A stretch of DNA of 64,000 bases from Usnea hakonensis (GCA_013423325.1 BLJB01000162.1:1-64000), one strand, 5' to 3'; positions 1 to 12,255 are shown, counted from the stretch's first letter. Notes: generated from the letters alone by a model not told the origin. Numbers and translations: made by a program.

Positions 1-119
1 TACGGAGTAGAAATTACGGATCGCATCCCCCTCCACCTCTCTCTTTTCCCGCTCCCCTTCGCCATCCCCAAACAACGACCCGACCCCTCCAACCAACCAA
101 CCAATCAACCAGAAGAAAG

Positions 120-748
120 ATGCTCCTCTGTACCTCCTCCCCCCACCCTCCCCTCCCCCCATTCACTCCCCCCCCCCCACCCCATACTAACCCCCCCCCA
201 ACGAACAGTCTGTCCCACCTGCGCCAACACCCTCACCATAACCCGCGCCACCAGCACCCCCACCCACCCCACCGGCCAAGCGACCCTCGAATGCCGCACC
301 TGCCCCTACCGCTTCCTCATCCAGCAACGCTACTACGAGCGCCGCGAGATGAAGCGCAAGGAGGTGGAGGACGTGATTGGGGGGAAGGAGAGCTGGGAGA
401 ATGTGGATCGTGCTGATGGTGGGTTGGGGGGGTGGTTTTTGTGCCCCAGTTCTCGAGAAGAACTCCAGCTGACGCCTCCCCCTTCCCCAAAAACAGCGCA
501 ATGCCCCCGCGAGGAGTGTCCCAGCTCGACGGCGTTTTTCTATCAAGTGCAGATCCGGAGCGCGGACGAGCCCATGACGACGTTTTATAAGGTGCGTCTG
601 GCGTGTGCTCCCCGCTATCTACCCATCGAGTTGGGAGGGAAAGAGGAGGGGGGAAGACAGGGGGAAGAGGGGAGAAAAAAGAGAGAAACCAAGCTAACAC
701 CCTTCACAACAGTGTACGGAGTGCGCGCAGCGGTGGAAGGAGAATTGA
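120..748 (+). CDS. rpc11: RNA polymerase III subunit RPC11 (TFIIS-like, C11)
   Basis: Small subunit of nuclear RNA polymerase III that stimulates transcript cleavage, termination and reinitiation. Four exons: 120-129, 209-418, 497-591, 713-748, giving 116 aa (family about 110). Introns have GT/AG ends, and the first contains a perfect TACTAAC (185-191). The protein has an N-terminal zinc ribbon (C5-x2-C8, C32-x2-C35), a linker with ENVD at 67-70, and a C-terminal TFIIS-like ribbon (C76, C81, C106, C109). The hallmark QIRSADEPMTTFYKC lies at 92-106, with catalytic acidic pair D97/E98. Exon 1 is only 10 nt (MLL plus one base); splicing at 129/209 restores Phe4 and the first zinc ligands. It is convergent with the next gene, 373 bp away. 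No stop or missing key residue is seen. Confidence 0.93.
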
Positions 749-1121
749 TTGTGTTTGTGGTTTAGCGAGGAGGTTTAGATTGGTGTGGGATGGGATGGGG
801 GATGTGGGTATATGTTAAAGGAACGAAGGAAAAGCAGGAGTTTGGAGAAATTATAGATACCCCAGAGGAAATATCCCTAGAAGAGTTCAAAATGCAAGGA
901 TCTAATCTAATGTATACACACCCCGAGCCGTCGTTCCCAAACAAAGGGGTCCCCAACACCACAGCTCACCAACAGCGCCAGGCTATGCAACTATTATAGA
1001 CTAAAGCGCCGTGCATGCGTGAATGCATGCAGCTCAGCTAGCTTCAATGCAAACACATCCCCACCCTCTGCCTTCCCCTCCCCCGTTCGAAAATCCATCC
1101 ACATCATCCATTCGCCGCTCT
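749..1121. other. Convergent intergenic region
   Basis: These 373 bases separate the 3' ends of RPC11 and the ankyrin gene. They probably hold both 3' UTRs. I see no gene, repeat or clear structure. Confidence 0.6.
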
Positions 1122-2156
1122 TCACTCGCTATCGCTCGCACTCCCTGTCGGACCTTGCTCGTCCTCTCCATCCCGATCGACCACATCATTGCCCGCCATC
1201 ATTGCGAATTCCGCTTTCTGCAGGGTAGATCGCAGCTCGGTGTTGCGGGGGTCGACGAGTTCCAAGGGTTTCAGTTTCGCTTTGTTGCGTATCCTGTTTT
1301 CCACGAATGTGGGGAAAAGGTCAGCTCATGGATAGAAGCCTCAACGTGCCTCCTAAGGAAAAATACAAGTGACCACGCCAGATCCCAAGCGGTAGACCAA
1401 ATGAATTTCTCCAAAGCCCCCTTCCCCTACCCAGCGCGAAAAAAGAGAGAGGGAGTAAGGAAGCAAGAAAGAGAGCAACTGACCTCGGATCCGCCCCAGC
1501 ATCCAACAGCAATTCCACAACAGCCGCCCCAGCCTCCCACTCATTCTTATCCAACCCATTCACGAATCTGACCGCTTTATGCAACGGGATGTCCTTTTCC
1601 AGCCGATCCACCGGATCCACCTCCAACCCCTCCTGATCCAGCAACGTATCTAGTACTTCATCTGCCCTCCGCAAAACAAGACATTAGCCAATATCCTCCC
1701 AAATTTAGAACATCTCAAATCTCCCATCTCTCCCCCTTTGATCCCATCATCACCCCCCCTTTCCCACCCTTCAACCCCAACAACCACTCATAAAACCCAG
1801 CCCCAACAAAAAGAAAAACCACACCATATACATACAACTCCCATACCCAGCCGCCACATGCAAACAAAAGCACCCGACCCCATCCGTCGCCTCGTTCAGC
1901 AGCAGCGCAATCTTATCCTTAGACGCGAGCGTGTTCAGCAGGTCCGTGAGGAGGGATGTGTTATTACGGCGACAGGATTCGAGGAGGATTTCGCGGGGGG
2001 AGGCGCCCTGGAGGGAGGTATTAGTTGGAACATGAGAGGAAAGGAGAGGGGTGGTGAGTAGGAGGTTGTGGTGAAGGGAGGGATTGAGAGAATCGCGCTC
2101 TGTATCCTCTGCGCTCCTTCAGCGTTGAATGAAAAGGTACATACATCGTCACTCAT
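1122..2156 (-). CDS. Small ankyrin-repeat protein
   Basis: Four exons on the minus strand: 2156-2145, 2007-1836, 1661-1484, 1293-1122, giving 177 aa. The first exon is only MSDD; its intron has a strong GTATGT donor and an ACTAAT branch point. Two to three ankyrin repeats are visible (LHVAAGYGSYEVLDTLL; IPLHKAVR...VVELLLDAGADPRIRNK), and the C-terminus is acidic (DRDGEDEQGPTGSASDSE). Phases agree across all three introns. It resembles short ankyrin proteins found throughout ascomycetes and in yeasts, which probably act as binding adaptors. No catalytic domain is present, and no specific function can be assigned. Confidence 0.82.
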
Positions 2157-2839
2157 AGCTCCTCACTTTCTTCTCGCTTATACCAGCCAACGCAGTTCTG
2201 ACACGTTGGATATTCCTGTTCTTTTCGCCTAGACTAGGTGCCTAGGTAAGAGGAACAATGAGACGTGTGCAGGGGAGCGAGAAGAGAGGGTGTATGTATG
2301 CAAGGTAGAGAGAATAAGGGTGTACGATATCCAGTTTAGAGCTTTTTATTCTTGTTCCTCCGTTATGTCTCTTTGTCTATTGTCAAAAGGGGGTGATTAT
2401 GTAGATTAGCAAGAGGGAGTACGTATTTGAGCTGACGCAAAATACCTAAGTAAATTCGCGTCACGATAAATGTTTCAGCCCTAAATTCCGAAACGTCAAT
2501 TCATTTGCGTTATGCATCCATAGATGCATACGACAATATAAGGTACTTTAGGTACCGAGAAGTAAGTAAGGTAGGAAGTAGACTAGGCGAAGCTTGGAAA
2601 ACTCCTTATGAACTTGTAGGTGAATGCTTTCTTGAGTACTTATGGCTCGCTACCCTATGCAATGTGATACCAAATCGATACTGTATCTCTCCGCATCAAG
2701 GCTTCCTCCATCAGCGCTCCGAATATTAGTCCCTAATGTCGCAGACTGGACTTGGCTTCCTCCGCCGCTGACTGGGACGAGGTAATTATAAATGATCGCA
2801 TGCAAATCGTAATATTTCGAGCCTCGTAGATCAAGGCCA
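2157..2839. other. Intergenic region
   Basis: This probably contains the ankyrin gene promoter (its ATG is at 2156) and the 3' UTR of spp1. It has several TAGGTA/TACCTA-type motifs (near 2235, 2445 and 2545) like those in other intergenic stretches here. No gene is supported. Confidence 0.5.
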
Positions 2840-5187
2840 TCAACCCTCACCCGCCACCTCCACCGCCACCTCCTTACCCTCCAAACACCGAATCATAGCC
2901 CGATCTCTCACCCCCCTCTCTTCCGCCTCCAATTTCTTCATCTCCTGCCTCGCTTGATCTTTCTCGAAGAGATTGTCTTGTTGCTGCAGCTTCAGCCACG
3001 CTTTATGTCTCTCGCAACGTTTCTTTTTGCACACGCCGCGACCAATTTCCTCCTCTTCCTTTTCTGCCTCCTTCGTAGCCTCGTTGCCCTCTTTCTTCTC
3101 CGGTAGTATAGGTGCTTCCAAAACCCCATCTTTCTGCAATGCTTTCTGGCCTTCTGGCGATGAGCGCCACTCATTGAACTCGACCTCGGACCAGGTTAGG
3201 CGGGAGTCGTACCCACAGATGTTGTTGAATGATTTGTCCCGTTCTTTCATCTCCGCGAGCACATTCTTCGCTCGCACAGTAATCAACAGCAAAAGCTTGT
3301 CCCGATCATCCAGTAGCTTCCTCCTCGCCTTGCAGCGATTCTTCTTTTCTGCAATACTCTCAAGCTGAGACGTCTCCTCGAATGTGTAGGTAGGTTTGGG
3401 CTTCTCGATTTCCGCTTCTTTCATCTTGACATCTTCCCTCTCTGGACTTGCAGTAGCAGGCGGACTCAGCACCCCATCACCCAATCTTCGAAACGTATCG
3501 AGATCCTTCGATCCATTTGTCAAAGCCTTCAACTCCGACGGCTTGAGCACACCACCAAAACGTGCATGATCATCGTCGGAGGCTTCTTCTGTGTTGTCGA
3601 GATTGTCGGTATAATTGTCGCGCCTTTTCTTCTTCTTGCTGGCTGGATCTTCCTTCCTCTCTGTGTTGCCTTGACCCAGTACGCGATTCCTCATGAACTC
3701 CAATCCGTGCGCGTCTGAGCAGTATTTGGACTTGACTTGGCCCTCTGATCCATCACGTGCTGGTTCACTGCATCCTTCAAGGCGACACATTCGTTTCCAT
3801 AGTGTCTCGTTTCCTTTTTCTACGCAATTCGGGCCTGGCATGGTCAGCAGGATCCCATGTCTATCGTAACATTAGGCAACTCACAATACCACTTGGAGAT
3901 GAGCTTGGTCTTTTCCGCCCCCATATCCATACACCGGCCGTGAAACCATCCATCGCAGGGCCCATCGCAGGCAATCATGAGAGTGTGGTCGTCAGGCTTG
4001 CGGCATATGCAGAAGAGCTCTCCATCGTCTGTGGCATCGTCCTCGTCTTCGTCTCCATTCAGTACAGAGGAACTGCGCGCAGGTGTCTCCGATCCTTGCT
4101 TGCGATTCTTGGGCATCGGAGTCTGGCTCGTGCGACTCGTCGCACGGGTACCAGTAAGTTGCGCTGGTGGTGTACCATCAACACTCTCGCTCTCGATCTT
4201 GCGCTTCTTCGCAGGCGGCTTTACGGTGTTGGCAGTTCCCTTTTTGGGAGCTGCTCGCTTCTTGCTTGGAGCAGGCTTTCCCTTCATCGCGGAAGCGTCT
4301 ATTGAGATAGGTGGTGGAGTATAGCTTGCGTCGTTCTTGATATCTGCGATGGTTTTGAGAGTCGGGGTACCGGCACTCGAAGGGTGATCAAACGCGGATA
4401 TGGAATCTTCCACGGCTTGCCCGATGTGTTGTTGCGATGTTTCTATTGGGGTCTCTTGTACCTCAGCTTTGATCTCGACTTGATCACTTTGAGTGTTTGG
4501 TAACGTTGAAGCTAAGATCGAATCCGAAGGTGCTGGTGAGGGTTGTCGTATTTGTGAAGTAGCCGGCGCGTCTGAGTACTGGTAAGGCTCTAGCGTGGAG
4601 ATCCCATCGTGAGGTCGCGATGAGGACAGTGTTACTGATTCCGAAATATCACCATTGGCATATTTAATGAGATCGTCTTCCGCTGTGGCACCTGGCGCAT
4701 ATATGGGAAGTGAATTACTTTGAGTTGGTGGTGATCGCACGAGTGGAGGTAAACGAGCGGAGTAGTCAGTTTCATTTGATAGCTTTCTCTCAGCACTGGG
4801 TGAATGATGGTATTGTTCTAAGCCCGGAGCATGTGTTGTTTGTGTCACGGAGTGAGAAAAGTCATTGCTCAGTGGAGGTAAATTATGGCTTGATCCAGGT
4901 CTTGACCCGTAATGATTGTAACCCTGGTACGATGTCGACTGCACATATGTATTGTTCTGAGAAGGTGATAGTATAGGAGCTGTACTGCTTGCAGCAGCGG
5001 CCAGAGCTTCAAGGCCCGGAGAAGTCATAGACGCGAAGCGCGTGGGGCTTGTGCTTTGGCCGTCAAAGGAAGAGCGATGTCTTGCACGATGATCTTCTCC
5101 GTCCAAGACTAAAGGTTGTGGGATTTGGGGAGATGAGTACTGAGCAGAACTTGGGGCGGGGTTGAGTAATTCGGAAAGTTTCGACAT
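2840..5187 (-). CDS. spp1: COMPASS complex PHD-finger subunit Spp1
   Basis: Two exons (5187-3885, 3834-2840) with a 50-bp GTGAGT...CAG intron, giving 765 aa. Residues 1-390 are low-complexity Ser/Pro/Thr-rich with a basic stretch (SKKRAAPKKG, PPAKKRK) that could be a nuclear signal. A PHD finger spans about 393-438 (CICRKPDDHTLMIACD...CDGWFH...WYCPNC). The last cysteine pair exists only after splicing, which fixes the intron. A second Cys-rich motif follows directly (MCRLEGC...SKYCSDAHG), as in Spp1/CXXC1-like proteins, then a charged, probably coiled-coil C-terminus. Spp1 reads H3K4 methylation and belongs to the Set1/COMPASS methyltransferase. The start MSKLSELLNPAP is typical of filamentous-fungal orthologues. 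Confidence 0.88.
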
Positions 5188-5895
5188 GGTGAGAGAGAGG
5201 GCACTGGAGCCTGAATGATAGTGTCCAGTCAGGTATAGGGCATTAGACAGATATGCGATTGTCTTTGTATATTCTTCATAGCTTTAGGAAGCGCAGTGCG
5301 TTGGTGAATAGAGAAGCTGGTGAGGGAAAGGGTGTCTCTGGTTCGCGATATTCGAGAACCAGGGCCAAAATTTAGTGCAAAGAAAAAGTGAGATCGACAG
5401 CAGGGATTTTAAAACGGGTATCGGATAAGACTCCGCAGTCCAGCTTTGTGAGTACCATCATCTCATCTGACATTGATATCTGAGACCAGAGGAGTAAAGC
5501 ATAGTCTAATAAGATCCATGTACCAAACGGTCTTCTTCGTTATCATGACCAATGACACTATAGCAAGTAGTAGTCTAGTATGAAATATTGTCTTCGGTTA
5601 AAGCCCCTCGCTATAAGCCAGACATGATATTATACGCATTACTCCACTCTCATAGTGCCTATCCGTGATAAGGATCATATCTGAACCAGCCGAGCAGTGG
5701 TCGGCCCATCTCCTTCACTGGCTCAGAGTCCCATCTTCCCACTCTCCATTGACCTTGTCGCAATCGGAAAATGAACACTTTGAGTGAATACAACAATCCA
5801 TGGCATGCCCATCCTTTCTAATTCCATCCTCTATACTCCGCTGGACTGGGACGCTATTCTTGGTTATGATGGACATATTCATATGTGCAACACCA
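5188..5895. other. Intergenic region, spp1 promoter side
   Basis: About 700 bp between the spp1 start and the 3' end of the glycosyltransferase gene. It is of ordinary composition. I see no ORF with family similarity, RNA gene or repeat. Confidence 0.5.
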
Positions 5896-7366
5896 TCAGC
5901 TACTCTGCATCTGCTCCTCTAAACCGCTGCGGTATTCTGCAAAAATGGGTCCTTGCAGCTTGGGATCTTCGCCGTACTGATTCTCCAGAAGGTCCATTCG
6001 CCCATCAATCAAATGCTCCACGTTCAGTCGTGTGCTATGAACAGTGTTATACGAGTAGCCTTTGGTTCTGACGCTCGTTCGATTCTGTGAATCAGCTATG
6101 TCCGAATCTCTCGTATTGGCACCGGCAGGTTTGTGTTCGGCGAAGACCTGCGGGAAGACACTTAAGCATTTGAAGCCTCGTTCTTGCTTGTCGCACATCT
6201 CACGGAGGCCATAATCAATTGGCTGGTTAAAGATATCGATGGAGAGATACTTCAAGATCTTGGCAGCACCGTGGTACGAGAGAGCATATGCGTAGGTGCA
6301 GGTATTTCCGGCCGTGAAGAACATTATTCGAGTGTTCTCATCGTAGGTAGACATCTCTGGGATTTCTCCATAATTTACACGGTGTTTTATTGGGGGAACG
6401 TTGGGATCGTTCCTCAAGATGAAGCGCCGGCCGTCTCCTTTAATCGTGGAGGATGCGCAGTGACCAAGCCAAATCAAGTCCCAGCCATCACCATAAGGTG
6501 AATGAGGGACTTGGTCTTGAGGTGTATCTAGGAGGGTCTGGCTACCGAGAGCAATGTACTCCATCATGGGTCTGAGGTTTAAATCCCAATCGGCATCATC
6601 TTCGATAATAAGGGCCGATGACAACCGTTTTCTGACGATCCTGGAAAAGAGATGGACATTTAGCATGGGATCTTGCTATGGGTGGGAGGTAGATGCACTC
6701 TTTGGCAAAGTTCATGTGTCCACGCCAGCAGCCCACGACCCCTTCAATACCAGGCCTGCTCTCCCATTTCTTTGGCCATTGTCAGCGTTGGAGCACTTCA
6801 GTCTAAGGGTATGGCCGCGCATACACCAGATAGAGCTTTCTTAGGAATAGACTCTCCTTGAACCCCCTCTAGCACATCGAAGTCGAAGCCTGTGACCGAG
6901 GCAGCCAGAGTCATGGCGTCGAGTTTGTCGGTTCGAGAAGGCATGTTGAGGACGAAGACATTTTGGAACTATGGAGAACAGTGTTGTCAGTGACACCTTC
7001 TCACCTTGGGCAATAGAGGTATCTTACCCCAAGGGACAGATTCTTGAGATCTGCAAGATTGCTGTCTGAGAGATGTCTTCCGCTATTGCTCAGTGTTGGA
7101 CTGGATGATTTGGGTCTGCCATTGAACCATGACGTTGCTTGGTTATTTAAATTTGAGTGTTCTGACGAAGTTGAGTTTACGGAATGCTGAGAGTATTCGC
7201 TCATGAAGCTATTCGGTTGCCGGAAAGCGACCAGTGTGAGAAATATAACACAAACCAGGAGCGAGAGCAAGACCATTCTCCGTTTCGCTTCTCTGCGCTC
7301 ACGGCGCATCATGGCTGGAGTTCTACTTGGAGAAAGTGCTCTTTCACTGTCGACATAGATGCCCAT
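5896..7366 (-). CDS. Membrane-anchored GT25-family glycosyltransferase
   Basis: Four exons: 7366-7028, 6968-6825, 6769-6699, 6640-5896, giving 432 aa with all phases agreeing. The topology is type II: a short basic N-terminus (RRERREAKRR), one membrane segment at about 31-48 (VLLSLLVCVIFLTLVAF), then a Ser/Asn-rich stem. The catalytic domain begins FQNVFVLNMPSRTDKLDAM (about 114) and contains GVVGCWRGHMNFAK, then the acidic EDDADWD motif (EDD 198-200). This matches the LPS-glycosyltransferase/GT25 family. It presumably acts in the Golgi; donor and acceptor are unknown. Exon 3 is only 71 nt, and the EDD motif joins to the upstream GH motif only after splicing. Related fungal genes are usually annotated only as glycosyltransferase family 25. 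Confidence 0.85.
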
Positions 7367-10300
7367 GATGATTCTCTGGAATGGTGAGGTGGGACAAAGA
7401 ACAAAGAAAAGAGTGAGGCCAAAAAAAGTGACATAGGTCTAATTTGAAACAGCTGCACGAGGCCGCTCTCGTCGTCGTATTAGGAAATGGAAATGAGAGA
7501 ATAAAAGGTGCCAAGATGTGCTAATCAGCTCAGCATAATGTCACGCGAAATTGAGAGATTAGCATGCATGCCAGGTATCTCACCTGCATCGAAGTAGAGT
7601 ACTATTCCTACAGTGTAAGAGTCAAGCGAGTACAAGTATACAACAGGTAAGGTGGGGGATGAAAATGTGTAACATGATTTGTGATGATTGTGATTGGCGA
7701 CACGGCAAGGATTGCCTCAGAACCCCTCTATCAACTCTCGAATCGGAGTGTTGATTTGCCATTCAGTGACTGCTGACTAGCCTCTACCTTACCTTACATA
7801 TTTTTAGTGACATGGTCAATTCGCTTATTATTAGTTCTCCCGGTGTCGAATAGCCCTGTTATTTATTTTCTGAATTTTAATTCTGGTATACGTGCCTACT
7901 ATCTGTGTATGACCCTCGACATGAATAATTCTAGCTTATCCACCTATTTCAATGTCAACATGCATCTACCTTCTGATCCACTATTATTACTGCTGCACAA
8001 ATACGAGTAAATCAGCAGCTATATCTAGCGTCCACATCTAGCGGGTACCGGAAACGGAACGTTAATACTTAATTGGTTAGCCTTTTCAATCCTAAATGCT
8101 GGGTTTTCTTCTTAGAATTTTAAGGTAGGTCTCTTGGTAGCCTCGTCAGGGACACTTCCTTGCCCCTTGAAGATATGTGAGATTTATGGGAGGGGTGAGA
8201 GCCGTTGAAGCAAAAAACCGTTGACCTTTTGGCAGAACCTCGGACCAAAACTGGGATATATGAATAAGCAAATCGCGGGCGCGGGCGTACATTTGTGCAG
8301 GAAGCCACAAATGCAATTATGCAGGCGTTTTGTTCCGTGTCTTCTTCGATCGCTAATGCGAGCATTCGATAATTCAGTCATAGACCATCCACTTGGACTT
8401 CTTGGCGTCAGCGCTTCTTCCTCTGCGAGTCGCAACTCGCAAGGCCTACTTCGGTCTTCTCTTTGTAGATAGCTTCGATTCGATAGGGTAAAGTATTGGG
8501 GTTCAAAAAGGTCCTGTGATGCTCTGCAGCAGAAGAGGATTTGCGGTCAGCCCAGCCGGCGAATTGTAAAGCAGATGCAAGGCCCCCTATCTGCACTACT
8601 GCAGTAAGAATCCTCGGCACTCTGTAAACATGCAAGAACAAATCTTTAGGTCCTTTGACCTTCAAGAACGATGGAGCTCATCGGCGTTGTCGTGTCTTCA
8701 AAAATCTGGCGGGAGAACCTTGGCGTGATATAAAGATAGAATAATAAATAGAATAAAATGGAATAAAAGGTCTTTCGTTGCAAGTCGTGTCGAGTCTTTC
8801 TGAAGGTTGGGGGTTAATAGGTATCTGACACCCCTGTCGCCCAAGGTACCTAGGTAGGTAAGTGTGCTACTTTAGGTATCCTTGGGGCTCCGGGGGCGTC
8901 ACTCTAGGTACTTTACCTTACTTCCCCGCGGCTGGGATCCCCGTGGAAGAACTTACTTTATCGCTAGCAAGCTCCAGGTCTAACGGCTTAGCCTGAACAT
9001 GGGTCAGCTCGGCCGAGCCCGCAGATCATTGAAATCATTTATTCTAGTCCGAGGCTCCGGCTCGCTATGGTATTCCCGGTATTCCCGCATTGCCATTGTC
9101 TTTCTAAACTGTATGGGCGTGCGTGAACCCGTTCGACGCCTTCGAGACCTTCCTAATTGCGTAAATGACCGATAATCCAATCATCGTCACCCGACATCAA
9201 TGACAGCAGCACACTTGCATGGAAGCCTCCTTCAGTGAAGTCTCTCTATCATATTCATGCGTGCTGCAAGACCACTACTCAACGACTTGTTGGGAACGTG
9301 GCCAACTATCCCATATGTGACATACAGACAAGGTCTAGAATCAACTGGCCAAAGAACCACTTATTTGGCATGCGATGCACTCATGCACATCATCCTGTTT
9401 GAATTTCATTCTAAGCTATGATCGTCCCTTGGCTCGGTCCTCGCTATGATAGCCGCGCTGGCGTTGCATCATGCATGCGATTCCCAATCCTTCCAAGAGA
9501 TGCTACTTTACCTCACAACCGAGATTTGCTAGGTCCATGGTATGATGGTAGTGGCTCGTATTCCACGAGGGGTTCTTTTACAATCTTGGCACTGTTATCG
9601 TTGAGTATGATTCACTGTTGACCTAAGGCTCCTTGCGGATTATGTCATGGGCATCCTTGGTCAGAGCGCCTTTGACTCACTTATGAGCCGCGCTGCGAGG
9701 AGCATTGAAGGTACCGTAGGCAAGAATTTGAGAGGTGCATGTTGACTTTGCAGCTCGGCATAGGTTGCCCCTATATCAACAAAACCAAACGGAAGAGATA
9801 CCGAGATTAGCGAAGTCAATAGTGTCTTCCAAACAATGTGGCAGTCGAAGAATTATAGAGCAGGAGCATTAGCTTATCTTGCCTCCCAGTACATTCTCTC
9901 TTCGCGCAATGCTGCTGCATACCGCGACACTCTTCTCCCGAGGCTCGAATCATTCACTCTTCCTCTCGTTGGCCGCAAATGTGGCAACTCTTTCAGCACA
10001 TCATCAAGCTCCCACTTTTGGTAGTGGCAAACTCATTCTTTATTATCGAGACTTTTCTCGAAGGAGTACCCAGGGCAATATCAATGCGAGTTGGAAGACA
10101 CATCTCCGCCATACGGGTATCATTCCAAGTAGATTGATTTTGTCCGTCACAAGGGACCAATCTGGTCTTTACCCGATAGAAGTTGCCATTTTAAAAGATT
10201 GGAACAATACTCTCGTGTATGGCCGCGTCATTTGACGTCCTGAAGCTGCTCAATGAGAGCTGACATAGGCGAGGCAGAGGACGGGCACTGGAGCGACACA

Positions 10301-10681
10301 AAACAACTGGTGCAAAAAGGAAAGAGAATCTAGTCTCCTAAGATTCATAGTACAGTAGTCGCGTAAGACACGTCAACGAATCATATTAAAATATCTTTCA
10401 AAACGCGTAAATTTGTTCCTGCATCCATATTTATCGCCAAGCCTTCACGAAAGACTTCCCAACCAACCAAACCCCTGTAAATATACGTCATTCGAGACCC
10501 TGAATCACAATCCTGTTCCCAAACCACTCTCCAACCTGGAACATACGATTCAACTCCTCGAATCAACATCATTCTCTTCCTCCTCCCCACAACCCAAACA
10601 ACATCCCACCTCCAACCTCACCTCCCCCACACCACACAAACAACCACATCCTCACCACCTAACCCAAACCAACCCCGCAAA
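7367..10681. other. Long region without a convincing gene (3.3 kb)
   Basis: Short open frames occur on both strands, but none has a good start, splice logic or recognisable family. The best is a minus-strand frame at 8408-8665 (RVPRILTAVVQIGGLASALQ...), which opens with TTG rather than ATG. The region has A/T-rich runs near 8735-8770 (repeated GAATAAAAT/GAATAATAAAT units) and TACCTAGGTAGGTA-type motifs near 8845-8925. Composition is normal, with no RIP signature. It could hold non-coding transcripts or decayed genes. Confidence 0.45.
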
Positions 10682-11407
10682 ATGGGCCTCCTCGACCCCT
10701 TCTGGACCGCCGTCGACACCACCGTCGCCGGCGCCGGATCCGCCGTAGGCGGCGCCATCCAATCCGTCGGCGACGGCATATCCCAAACAGGCCGCAACGT
10801 AGGCGACGGCATCGCAGGCGCCGCCGGCGGCTGGGGCTCCTACGTCAACGACGGCGCCAACTACGTCAAAGACGCGACGGGCGCCGGGGGGCCCCGCGTG
10901 GGCTCGGCGGGCAACCCGTTGGGCTTGGCGAAGAGCAAGGATGCCGCGAGATCGGGGGGGTTCTCGAGTTATACGCCGTATAAGGGGGCGTCGAAGACGA
11001 CGGAGCAGAAGGCGATTATGCCGGCGGGGGCGGGGGGGAAGGCGGAGCAGAGTAAGGCGAGGAGTGCGGTGGGGGCGCAGGTGGCTGCTGATGCGAGGGC
11101 GAAGGCGATCGCGGCGGCGAAGGAAAATTATAATAAGAAGAAGGCGGTTGGGGGTGGTACTGCTCCTGCTGCTGCTAGCAAGGCGACTGGGGCGGCGAAG
11201 GGTGCGGCGGGGAGGGGAGGCGGGAAAGTGACTGGGAGGGCGGAGGCGGCAAGGGGTCCTGCGGGGGGTGTTGCGAATGCTGCGAAGAAGCCGCCTGCGA
11301 ATGCGGCGGGGAGGGGGGGGAAGGTTGGAGGGACTGTGACGGGGAGGGGAGGGGGTGCTGTTGGGGGGGCGAAGAAACCTACTGGGACGGTTACTGGGAA
11401 GAAGTGA
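10682..11407 (+). CDS. Low-complexity Ala/Gly/Lys-rich hypothetical protein
   Basis: A single-exon ORF of 241 aa starting MGLLDPFWTAVDTTVAGAG. The N-terminal 80 residues are Gly/Ala/Val-rich with a loose repeated pattern (GSAVGGAIQSVGDGIS, GRNVGDGIAGAAGG), like many small uncharacterised fungal proteins. The rest is basic and disordered, with repeated GKVTGR / GTVTGRGGG / GTVTGKK units. Codon use is very GC-rich at first (third position C) and then becomes G-rich, so the antisense frame is also open and is rejected as a shadow. The upstream 300 bases are CA-rich, as in many fungal 5' UTRs. I cannot assign a function. Confidence 0.6.
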   Translation: MGLLDPFWTAVDTTVAGAGSAVGGAIQSVGDGISQTGRNVGDGIAGAAGGWGSYVNDGANYVKDATGAGGPRVGSAGNPLGLAKSKDAARSGGFSSYTPYKGASKTTEQKAIMPAGAGGKAEQSKARSAVGAQVAADARAKAIAAAKENYNKKKAVGGGTAPAAASKATGAAKGAAGRGGGKVTGRAEAARGPAGGVANAAKKPPANAAGRGGKVGGTVTGRGGGAVGGAKKPTGTVTGKK

Positions 11408-12079
11408 AGTGGTCTCGCGAGGACGAAAGACCGCCGAGGCAACGGGGTGAAAAGATTCAGTTGATGATCTTGTTGGCTGTCGTTGGACAAAGAAAAGCAT
11501 TGGACATTACCCAGTGCGCGTGAAAGATATCAAGCAGAGCATGCGTTCTCGTGTCTATCTACCTTATGTATATGCATATCACCCAGCATTTGACAGCTCT
11601 GTACAATAGCGGACTACTTATTTGAAAAAACCACGCCTCCTTTGACTCCACTATCCCCGGCGAAATTCCCTTCCAGCATATCTCTCATTACTGCTACCAC
11701 TCCCCCTTCCCTCCTCACAACGACATGCCGTTGCGTATCTCGCCTCGTTCGTTCCCTTACCAACCCATCCCCCTACCTCCATTTCACCCTCCCCCTCCCC
11801 TTCATCTTCCCATTCTCCGTAACCCCACTCATCCCCTCCCGCTTTCCCCAAACCCCCTAGTATAATAACCAAACGTTTTCCATGGGAACAACCGTGATTT
11901 GCAGGAAGGGAGAGCGAGGTGGCGAGGGGTGGGGTTCTGGAATGAGGGAGGGAGGGGTTGGAAGGGGGGTTAGTAGGGTTGCTTGATTGTTGGCTGGGAA
12001 GGGAAGGGGCGTTTGGAGGTGGGAGGGAGAAGGGGGGGGAGGGAAGATGGGGGGAAAAGGGGAAATGGAGGGAGGAAGG

Positions 12080-12083
<4 letters not shown>

Positions 12084-12115
<32 letters not shown>

Positions 12116-12122
12116 AGAAAAG
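12084..12122. repeat. (AAAG)n microsatellite
   Basis: About eight tandem AAAG units in a longer purine-only stretch. The end is imperfect (AAGAAGAAAAG). Confidence 0.9.
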
Positions 12123-12255
12123 ATAACCATGAGAGGGACATGTCTTCGGATCTAGAAAGAAATACATAGAGTGACTTAGGAAAAATTGGAAATGCGCACA
12201 CATAGATTGGTATGAAGATTTAGAGCTATGTAGCCTGGTACAGCGTTCAAGCACT

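Noticed and set aside
8408..8665. 85-aa minus-strand frame with a membrane-like segment
   Set aside because: It opens with TTG, no ATG or upstream exon was found, and no family is recognised.
9836..10235. Overlapping plus-strand frames of 62-118 aa
   Set aside because: No proper start, no splice logic and no similarity; probably random.
10652..11500. Long Arg/Pro-rich minus-strand frame opposite the Ala/Gly-rich gene
   Set aside because: Caused by strong third-position bias of the plus-strand gene. The composition is that of an antisense shadow.
11651..12254. Several frames rich in Phe/Leu/Ser/Pro on the minus strand
   Set aside because: Products of the simple CT/GA tracts and the AAAG microsatellite.
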